A stretch of DNA of 27,728 nucleotides from Sperchopsis tessellata. Taxonomy: Eukaryota > Arthropoda > Insecta > Coleoptera > Hydrophilidae. Positions 19,927 through 27,728 of the stretch are shown one piece after another (the stretch's first letter is position 1; every line of letters starts with the position of its first letter). The translations under genes and the position numbers were made by a program. The DNA lies in assembly GCA_033557685.1 (NCBI GenBank), contig JAWQRN010000617.1:1-27728 (forward strand), written 5' to 3'. The notes beneath the pieces were generated by a model. It worked only from the letters and a program-made list of their open reading frames with translations, was not told the DNA's origin and made no database searches.

Positions 19927-21837
19927 TATATTATTAATAACTCATTGTCTGCATAGTGAGTAGAGGAGCTCTCCAATATCAACAGCAAGTTATATATGAC
20001 TTAGATGTCAACGCGTTCGTTTGAAGTTTTATACTTACAACTACACAACTTTGCAACAATAGTCAACTGTTGAGGTTGTATTCTACAGCATACATTCCAA
20101 CCATCTTTGAAATCAATACAGATTTCTATCTTGAAATTGTTAAGTATCTACTTAATGTAATTTGACTCATTGTACCCCTGCCCACCTGGATAATTACGAA
20201 CTTTTCATTGACAACAATGGCAATTTTCTCCTCTTAAGGTCTTCTTCGTGAAGTTCTTCATGGTGTTGTCGAGCAAATTTTGGGTACTTAGTATTACTCG
20301 TGTTCCTTTAAATAATCTCATGGTAATATTTTATTTTCCTCTGACCAATATAGTAATTATTGTTGATGAGAGATCGTGACTTTTATTTCTAATTTGACAA
20401 ATCCACTTCCCTAACGATCCTCATAAACCAACAAACTTAGTAAGTCCTAACCGATGATCACAAATAATATTTTATATCTGTTATAATTTCGTTTATGTGT
20501 ATTCGCCCTTCCGGGTGGAAAATTTAATTTAAAGTATTACAAGTGTGCATCACGCACATTACCACCACGACTACCAAAGAAGGCGGATTTGTTTTAATAC
20601 ATTCTTCCCCGCATATTATACCATTATACCCGCCAAACTAATGGATACTCTCATATTCATAAGTAATATAGAAATATAGGCTAATTAAATTGTTGTTCTG
20701 AGTAATATAAAACTGTCTACAAATTCTTAACATTATAGACAGTCGCAAAAATTGCCTGAATTTACATTCCTAAATTGCTAATACACCGCAAGGTGTGTAA
20801 GTTACGTCTGTATAAGATATCAAGGATTTAGAAACAAATATCCAGCAATAAATATTAAAATAATATCTTCGTTATAAGTACAGTTAAGAGGTTTCAGAAA
20901 AAAAAAATCGATAAATTACTACTCCCGCACGTCTACGGCAGGATCACACGAAATTTATTAAAAATATATTAATCCGTTCCACAGGTTTCTACAATATTAT
21001 TTTAATAATAGTTAACCAGTAGAATCATTGATAGTATTTACAATTAAAATATGCTGATTGTTGCAGTTGGTCGATTGTGAGTAAGATTTATTTTAATATA
21101 AAATGCGGTAAAACTCCAAATTTTCCCATATAAATTATAATAAACAAGGCTTAAACGACAAAAATTTTACTGTTACTTCATCTTTGCTATGATCGTAATT
21201 AAATAAAAACTGACAATTAGTAGAACAAATTAAATAGTTACACAAGTTTACAATAATTTGTCTCCGGGTTTTCGGGAGTAAAAGTTTATACATAGACACC
21301 TACTTAATGTTTGAATGATTTACGATCTATTGAACAAGGCGTAATATGATAATCTTGTGGATAGCAAATGTTTATTAATTAATGTTTTTATTAATATCTA
21401 TCTACGATATCTGATGTCTGTTCAAAATAGATTTCTCATTAAGAACACCACAGGAGTCAAAACTTTTCATAATAAATACATAGCTGTGTAAACTACCAAT
21501 TAAACAACCTCAATATAATTTGTACCCATTTCAAACTTTACACGAACCAAGGGACATATTATGTAAAATTATTTTAAGTTATTTGAGTATTTAAATGTCA
21601 CTAAGAAACACGAACGACGATATCCTGTTTAATTCATTACAAAAATAAATACAATATATAATTTGAAAAAATACCAATTTTTCGATAAATGTATATACAT
21701 CGGACAAGGTAACCTGCAGATACTTAATCCTAATCGAAGCAATATTTTTTCGGAGCCACAATTTAATTGAATACCAAAATGTTACTGGAGTTATAATATT
21801 TGTTACTTGTAGATGAAACATTGATACAATTTATATC
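19927..21837. other. AT-rich spacer, nothing identified
   Basis: No gene or repeat was recognised. There is a small hairpin at about 20714-20744 (CTGTCTA facing TAGACAG). The minus-strand frame at 21591-21821 shows no known motif. Confidence 0.5.
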
Positions 21838-22860
21838 ATAATCACCATCGTCCTAATCAGCCGTTATTTATCCACTGCTAGATGAAGGCCTTCCAATTTC
21901 CGCGATTGTGTGTCCTCCTCATACATGTGATACCGAAACAATTTCTGAGGTATCTGTCTCACCTGTCTTTGGACCTTTCTCTTGGCCTTATATTGTCTAC
22001 CAACTCCCACAAAGTTAACTCCTTTGGTGAACGAAGAACTGCTCTCCTTCCAAGATGTCCTGGCCATTTCCACTTTTTACGCTTTCAATCATTAATTCTC
22101 AAACCCATCATATATCTCTCAATACTTATTTGCGTAGTTTGGAGTTTCTTTAACACCCATGTCTCACTAGCATACGCAATCACAGGCAAAACGCACTGAT
22201 TGAAAACCCTGCGCTACAAACACAGAAACATCTGCGACTTAAATTTGTTTCATAGCCTTACACTCCATGCAAGTTTTGTTATTCCAAAATAGATGTATGA
22301 TATACGATTTCGATTAGTGTGCTCTCGATGTACACCTTGGCTTGTATAGCTAGCTCATTGATCATCACTTTCGAACCGCACTGAATCACTTCGGCGAATG
22401 GTACCTCCTTGTCTAACACCTTTTTGAATATCCAACCGTTCCGTACATGATATAATTTAATTTGCGTCTTTTTCATAGATATTTTGAGTCAGCTGTATGT
22501 ATGCAGATAGAATTCCATTTTGCATCAAATCTTTAATAGCTGCCAATGTCTTGATTAAAAGTTTCTCGTAGTCTGCGAAAATACACGCGTAAATCTAAGA
22601 ATCGAATTGGTCTGAAAGACAGTTCAAAATATGTCAAATATGTTCCCATGTTCCCCTGGTGCTGTTTCATACTTCATCAATTTTAGAGTATGTGCAACTT
22701 CTGAGGGTAATATTGGTGAAACCTATTTTATGCCTTCTTGTCTTTTTTCTACTTTTTAGTTTGCTTCTTTTGTAGGGTCTTATTATTTTAGGAAACTTTC
22801 GACACCGTTTTACCATTGGCATTTTAAGATCTAATTCATGTATGTCCAAACCGCAGTCAA
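21838..22860 (-). pseudogene. RTE-type LINE reverse transcriptase relic, 3' half
   Basis: On the minus strand, FADYEKLLIKTLAAIKDL then NGILSAYIQLTQNIYE (about 22490-22590) is the first RT block with its catalytic Asp. GVRQGGTI (about 22410) is the next RT block. KVMINELAIQAKVYIESTL (about 22320-22375) follows, then VFNQCVLPVIAYASETWVL (about 22155-22210), KLQTTQISIERYMMGLRIND (about 22095-22152) and KWKWPGHLGRR (about 22045-22080), the conserved C-terminal stretch of RTE ORFs. It ends GNWKAFI.QWINNG (about 21865-21905), then a 3' tail TGGTGATTATGAT. The DNA between GVRQG and KVMIN is too short, so the FADD catalytic motif is deleted. The part at 22600-22860 is only weakly RT-like. A sister 3' end lies at 25320-25605. 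Confidence 0.85.
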
Positions 22861-22934
22861 CGGCCGCCTGCGGGAAACGAATAGGAACTTTGTCATTTAC
22901 ATACTTGTCTATTAGCCATCCTTTCCAGTTAATT

Positions 22935-22960
22935 CAATGTGTTCTCAACGTGGGGTGTAA
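22935..22960 (+). repeat. Possible 5' terminus of the second hAT element
   Basis: CAATGTGTTCTCAACGTGGG resembles the common hAT terminus with 'GTTCTCAACnTGGGG', and it lies about 400 bases upstream of a plus-strand hAT transposase start. The matching right end and the 8-bp duplication were not found. Confidence 0.4.
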
Positions 22961-23334
22961 CACGTGGTAGTCGTTTTGTATCAAATATATTCATAATTCG
23001 TATATACTTAATAACAGTTTATTGTTTTTTGCAATTGCCGACCATAAAGGACAGAACCTATTTGTTTTTTACCGTATCGTGTTAACACGTCTCTTCTTTA
23101 TTTTATAAATAGATAATAAATAGATATGAGCGGGTTTTTGAAAAGTAAAAGTGGCTTGTCTAGTGTGCGTTTCTTTACTTTTGCAATTTACATTGCAGCT
23201 CACTTTAAAATAAGAAAATAATAATAAAAAATATTAGTAGGAGCAAATAATTTAAAATATTTTTTATGTATTATTCAGCATAGTTTTGACATCATCTTAA
23301 AACAAAACTTGTAAAAATAAAAGGAAAATAATAG

Positions 23335-23945
23335 ATGAAAAGACAGCATATCACGATAAATGGACTTATGGACTATTTGTTTATTGTTGAATCTAAGAAA
23401 AAAGCGCTATGAATGATATGCAGGGAAGTAGTTTCCGTTTTCAAAAGCCATAATTTGAATAGGCGGTATGTTCAAATACATTTTGACTTTAATGAAAAAA
23501 TCAAAAAAGAAATATTAGATCTGAAAAAAGTCTCAACAAAAACCATTTCTAAAATAACTTATCAAGCTGATTCATTTGTTAAGGTAAGTTATGTGGTACA
23601 AAATTTGATTGTTAAAAAATCAAAGCCGTTTACTGTGCGTAGCATTCATAATTTGTCCAGAAAAAATTCTGATTTTTTAAAATACGCCAAACAACCGCTA
23701 GGCGTATTGGAGATATATCGAAATCTATAAATGAACAACATTATAAAAGTTGTCATAAAACTATTAATTACTTAAGATCAAATGGATTACATCACTATCA
23801 ATTTTAAAAGTATTTGAATACTTTTAAAGCTATAGAGACATTGTGTACTTACTGCAGTATAGTTATTAAATGGTGGTAAAATGCTTCAACATTTTTATAA
23901 TTTTAAAAATAAAATAAATTGTCTATGGACCTGAATTTGAAACTG
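23335..23945 (+). pseudogene. Second hAT transposase relic, BED finger plus fragments
   Basis: An ATG at 23335 opens MKRQHITINGLMDYLFIVES, followed by a BED zinc finger AL.MICREVVSVFKSHNLNRR (from 23395). The first zinc Cys is replaced by a TGA stop and a zinc-binding His reads Arg (NLNRRYVQIH). Then come EKIKKEILDLKKVS, DSFVKVSYVVQNLIVKKSKP (about 23565-23630), and, after a frameshift near 23700, RRIGDISKSINEQ (about 23702-23740). Next, out of place, comes INYLRSNGLHHYQF (about 23762-23805) and GGKMLQHFYNFKNKIN (about 23875-23920), which belong far downstream in intact proteins. The whole DDE centre is therefore deleted. It is the same broad family as the relic at 9875-11470, but the amino-terminal sequence is clearly different, so it is another lineage. 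The C-terminal dimerisation domain is not seen. Confidence 0.82.
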
Positions 23946-24024
23946 AGAACAGGTTCATGCTAATGATACAGTGAACAGATTTGCAAAAAGGGCGATTGTG
24001 GAGCGGGCATAATGTGGTCCAAGA

Positions 24025-24235
24025 GTGAAAAACAGAGATATTTTATCTGTAGTAAAAATTAACATTCATCGTTTGCTGTATGAAAATCGCTGGAAAACAG
24101 CTTATTCTGACAAACCTACACAGAATGCTCCAATAAGCCCTTGGCATAAAGATGAAAGGATTAGTCGCAGTTTTTATAGCACTATTACCAGACTGAAATT
24201 TGATCACGGACGATTAAATTTTATATAAATAAATT
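24025..24235 (+). pseudogene. Possible LINE C-terminal fragment
   Basis: The short frame contains YENRWKTAYSDK and ISPWHKDERISRSF then TITRLKFDHGRL. A run like 'W...' followed some 25 residues later by 'R....ITRLR.GH..L' is typical of the region after RT/RNase H in Jockey- and I-like LINEs. The fragment is only about 65 residues and has no partner domain next to it, so the call is tentative. It separates the hAT relic from the RTE relic. Confidence 0.35.
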
Positions 24236-24434
24236 AGATACCATAGATTCTCCGTCATGTAGTTTTTAAAACGCTAATCTAGATCACATCTGCTATAAAT
24301 GTATTTTATATTGAAACGAATCAGATTGTCCATTGGGAGAACTTTGGGATTTCGAGGTTTCCCTTCCTGTTAATGATACCACATCTATTGAGTACAAATG
24401 GAGCGAGACCCTATAGTCTGTTGGTTCTTTTTCT

Positions 24435-25605
24435 TAGAAAAATAACGCGGTTGACTACATAATCGCTATTATAAAAGCCATCTTACAATAATGCACGCTT
24501 CTGAACCGTTTTGGCACTGGAAACGATCACCATTTGGTTAGATGTAGAATTTCGTTAGATGTTAAATTAAAAAGGCTGGAATTAGGTAACCACTGTATCC
24601 GAAAAATAACTTGGACCATCTAAAATCTAATCAAGAAGTATTTCAACTAAAGCTTAAGAGCAGGTTTGTTGCTCTGGAAGAATACAATAAAACTGATAAT
24701 GTGCTTCATATAATTATAGGCACGTCCAGAGTCATAGGTGGAGCAGCCAATGGTAAAAAGAGTAGAAAAATTTAGAACAAGTTAAAACCCTATAAAAGCA
24801 GCATAGAGAAATGAAGGATGAAGTTCAAGCAAGAAAGCATAATATAGAGTATGTGGAACTGCAATAAAGACCAATAAAACACGAATAAATAAAGATGTCA
24901 GAAGATACAGCTATGGAGCAAATTATAGCCCTCGGATCTGAAAACAGTGAAAGAAATGACGATGGAGAGGAAATCCTTGAAGTGGTTAGAATGGTTTACC
25001 AAAAACAATATCGAGATGATCGTGACTATTTAACCATCTCTTCCACTAATAATACCCTCAGAAGACAGCATATACTCTAGAATCAATGAAGTGCGAACGC
25101 ATTAGGGAAAAACCGGGTTAGGACTGACATATTTAAAATTACCGGATATGTGATATTTGCAGTTCTAGTAAAACTGTATACGTCATGGATAGAAACTAAA
25201 ATAATACCAGTATTTGAAACAATGTAATAATTATTTTATCCAAGAGAAATGGAAATAAAGATAACCTGAAGTTATATAATGGGTTTGTTTATTAGTGATA
25301 GAAGGCGCTGTGGATGAATAATAATGCAGACTAAGGCCAGGGATGTTATAGGGACGGCGAAGATGTAAAATTAGACATGGACAGGACATCTAGGAAGACA
25401 AGCAGATCATCGATGGTCAGAGGAATTCAACTTGTGGGAGTCGAGAGGAAAGTAGGGCCAAGGCGAAGACCTTATGACAGGCGGAACAGAGAACTCCGAA
25501 ATTGTTTGAGATTCTTGCAGATGAGAAGGAAACACACTTGTGGCTAGTGAAAGAAACTTGAAGAAACCTTTCGTCCAGCAGTGGACAGCTGATTATGATG
25601 TTTTT
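24435..25605 (+). pseudogene. RTE-type LINE relic (endonuclease end, linker, RT start, C-terminus)
   Basis: Plus-strand order: endonuclease end NAVDYIIAIIKAIL and GTGNDHHLVRCRISLDVKL (24512-24570), where the catalytic 'GSDHR' reads GNDHH; linker EVFQLKLKSRFVALEEYNK (about 24630-24690); a charged stretch with an open frame at 24895-25080; RT start ALGKNRVRTDIFKITGYVIF (25094-25160) and LVKLYTSWIETKIIP; GNKDNLKLYNG (about 25250-25280); then a jump straight to the C-terminus, TKARDVIGTAKM (25327), WTGHLGRQADHRWSEEF (25377) and PFVQQWTADYD (25567-25600), ending in the tail CAGCTGATTATGATG. The catalytic RT blocks between about 25285 and 25315 are deleted. The tail and C-terminus match the minus-strand relic at 21838-22210. 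Confidence 0.87.
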
Positions 25606-26739
25606 TACTAGACTTCTGACAGATTATAGTACTTAATTAAGTAATATATGTAGCTGTTCAACACAGCCCATCATGGTTTAGCAACTAATTATTTACTGTA
25701 AATCTAAATTAGTATAAAACATGTAGTAACATAATAATAAAGTAGGTACTATTAATTAATATACCATATTTTGTTTATTTGTAAAATTGACACATTAGTA
25801 GAAGTTAAGTTTGCCTATTCCTGCGATAAGACGAAACATTTTAAGTATATGTAATTGTACCCAACATTGTGGACTGACGTAAAAGTATGAAAAAAACATT
25901 AGAAACTTTAAGCTACTGCAAACACGACATAAAATAAAAGAAACTATGTTTGTAATCAAATATTATTCGCCAAAATTTGCCTAAAAATGTGTTTCATTCT
26001 CTAAACGCGATTTCTGTGACGTGAGACGAAATCTGATAGATGGTAGCATCTAATAAGCTGCGATACTAATGGACAAGAAAATCCTCTTAATGAATCCTTA
26101 TATACCTGATTAATTAATTAAAGTATCTGTTTATCGGCCAAACGGACGGACGACCATGGCTTTTGTTGGTTCTGCTTCACCGATGCTACTCGATCCGGCA
26201 AGTGAAGTCTTACTATTACTTATAACCCAAACTCAAAATAAATATTGTTGCCACTCATAAAATTGTGTTTTCATTACGATTAAAAATTATAATATATCTG
26301 TATATTTCAATTGATTGCAAGTTATTATAATATCAGAAACTAATAGATTTGAAATTTGGGTACAACAGGTAAGGTCTAATAAAATGGCAGATAGATAGAT
26401 GCATAACAAATATAGTAAAAATAACAAACATTTGTTGCATTTGTACCAATCAGAGGCAAATTCCATTACAATGAAAATCTGTATTATGATTGAGATTCTT
26501 TCGATTTTAAATGAAAGAAATAATAGCTTTATTCAAAACAGAAAAATTTACAAAAACAATATTGTAAATTTTGCGTGAGTAGCGTCAAACAAATACCTAC
26601 AGCTACTACAGTAGAAAAATGAACAAACAACATACACGCATATCAAAATATAATTCTGTAAAACTAAAATACATTTTTTCTGTTAAAAGAGGAAAAATAT
26701 CATCTAATATGTACACACTAATCACGATGAAGATAATCA
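25606..26739. other. AT-rich spacer, nothing identified
   Basis: No protein or repeat recognised. It includes a short GC-richer segment around 26130-26200 with GGACGGACGACC, of unknown origin. Confidence 0.5.
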
Positions 26740-27412
26740 TTAATTGTATATAGTTCTACACAAATATTCGAATAAACTCATTCTAAAAGCAGGCAAAGCC
26801 ATCTTTATCTTTATGTATTCTGGCAACATATTGAAGGATTCAAAGCAGTGGTACATACAACACTTTTTATACACATCTAGTCTGTGGATAGGATATATAT
26901 AATCAGTCTTGTTTCTTCTGGCATATTCGTGGTTAAATTTATTTTTAACAAAAAGAAGAGAATTTTTAAATTGGAAAATTAAAATATTAAATATGTATAC
27001 TGCAGCTATCAATCATGTTTTTTGAGGTGAACAAAATGGAGTTTGTCTTTTAGGTATTTAAGACAAGTTTATTTTGAGAAAATCAGTCCTTCAGTTGGTT
27101 ATAATAAAGTTCTACTTCAGTTATAATAATGGGGAATAAACTCCCTTTGACCAATAAATTTGTGTCATCGGCATAATTGATAATAGCTTGCGGTTATACT
27201 TTAGTAATATTGAATACATCGTTGACAAACACCAGAAAAAAGGGCGGGCCCAAAGCACCGATCTGAAGGACGCCCAAACTAATAGACAAATAATTCGATT
27301 CGTAATTTGTCCTGCATTATATATTCTAACATTCTGCTTTCGATCCTCAAGATAAGAAGTTATCCAATATAGCGAGTTGCCTCGGATACCATACCTATAA
27401 AGCTTTAAATGA
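26740..27412 (-). pseudogene. Jockey/CR1-like LINE relic (RT and C-terminus)
   Basis: On the minus strand, YRYGIRGNSLYWITSYLEDR and KQNVRIYNAGQITN (about 27310-27410) are the pre-catalytic RT block. LGVLQIGALGPPFFLVFVND (about 27215-27285) is the decayed 'GVPQGSILGPLLFL' block. INYADDTNLLVKG (about 27140-27185) keeps the catalytic ADD. After a large gap, the frame 26740-27012 reads YIFNILIFQFKNSLLFVKN, HEYARRNKTDYIYPIHRL and MYHCFESFNMLPEYIK, the C-terminal stretch typical of CR1/Jockey-group LINEs ('TRNK..Y..P.HR...', 'G...FN.LP..IK'). The 5' RT blocks and endonuclease are not present; the relic stops at about 27412. Frameshifts split the RT part. Confidence 0.86.
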
Positions 27413-27728
27413 AAATAGACATATTACTAGAGGGAAACCACAAGGCTTTTTATTACACACTTATATGTAAAATACAAGAAATTAGTTAGTACTAAAAAAT
27501 ATGTAGTAATACTTGCTGCGTACTTTGCCTAAATTACAAGTGCAATGAGAACAATAATGCATATATGGTGCCCACATCTTTATGAGGATATAATCTCTGT
27601 AATTTTGAAGCAACCGTCTCTCATCTGGCACTTATAGCTATACTTTTGCTTAAATTACCAAATATCTTCTAAAACACGAAATGGCCTATCATTGGATACC
27701 TCATTCATACGCAAAACTGAGCTGCTTA
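27413..27728. other. AT-rich end of window, nothing identified
   Basis: RT similarity ends abruptly at about 27412, so this may be a later insertion or the genomic flank. Confidence 0.45.

Noticed and set aside
20714..20744. Hairpin CTGTCTA...TAGACAG as a possible terminator or small RNA
   Set aside because: A seven-base stem with a 17-base loop is expected by chance in a sequence of this length, and there is no other support.
21591..21821. 76-codon minus-strand frame just below the RTE relic, as a possible gene
   Set aside because: It is AT-rich, with hydrophobic low-complexity composition and no motif, and it lies beyond the LINE 3' tail.
1..27728. CRISPR array, prokaryotic operon or ribosome binding sites
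   Set aside because: There are no regularly spaced identical repeats and no long open frames. Composition and element types are those of an animal genome.

Overview
The window looks like eukaryotic, most probably arthropod (insect-like), intergenic DNA. It is strongly AT-rich, no long open frame survives, and nearly everything recognisable is a decayed transposable element of a kind common in insect genomes. I found no intact host gene, tRNA, rRNA, CRISPR array or bacterial-type operon. All family calls come from reading degraded translations by eye across stops and frameshifts. Family names are therefore firm at the superfamily level and tentative below it.

Layout. 1-1736 holds three copies or fragments of a short interspersed repeat (a fourth lies at 7004-7210). 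1749-2454 is a 0.7 kb foldback element with two arms of about 336 bp, followed by a minus-strand piggyBac transposase relic (about 2530-3285). 3968-4888 is a GATC-rich region ending in a hAT-like terminus. 5560-5947 carries a minus-strand LTR terminus with a polypurine tract. 6590-8676 is a plus-strand Ty3/gypsy pol relic (end of RT, RNase H, integrase). It is interrupted by the short repeat and followed by an unidentified post-pol reading frame and a probable 3' LTR (to about 9705). 9730-11943 is a nearly complete hAT element with an 8-bp target duplication, terminal inverted repeats and a full-span, dead GTF2IRD2/ZBED-like transposase on the minus strand. 12434-12840 is an unexplained GC-richer patch. 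13440-13860 is an RTE-type LINE endonuclease fragment. 14300-15480 is a Ty1/copia relic (gag, integrase, RT). 15540-16302 is a minus-strand Ty3/gypsy gag relic with a possible primer-binding site. 16637-17188 is a second, rearranged copy of the foldback family. 17190-21837 is a long stretch with nothing I can identify. 21838-22860 is an RTE LINE reverse-transcriptase relic (minus). 22935-23945 is a second hAT relic of the same broad transposase family (plus). 24025-24235 is a possible LINE tail fragment. 24435-25605 is another RTE LINE relic (plus). 26740-27412 is a Jockey/CR1-like LINE relic (minus).

The elements do not work together. They record successive insertions: the short repeat landed inside the gypsy RNase H region, and the hAT element landed beside or in the gypsy 3' end. 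All protein-coding parts carry stops and frameshifts, and several have lost catalytic residues. I found no convincing new biological system. The features most worth pursuing are the foldback family (two copies with different architecture), the four-copy short repeat with one precisely bounded insertion, the post-pol reading frame at 8700-9075, and the GC-rich patch at 12434-12840.
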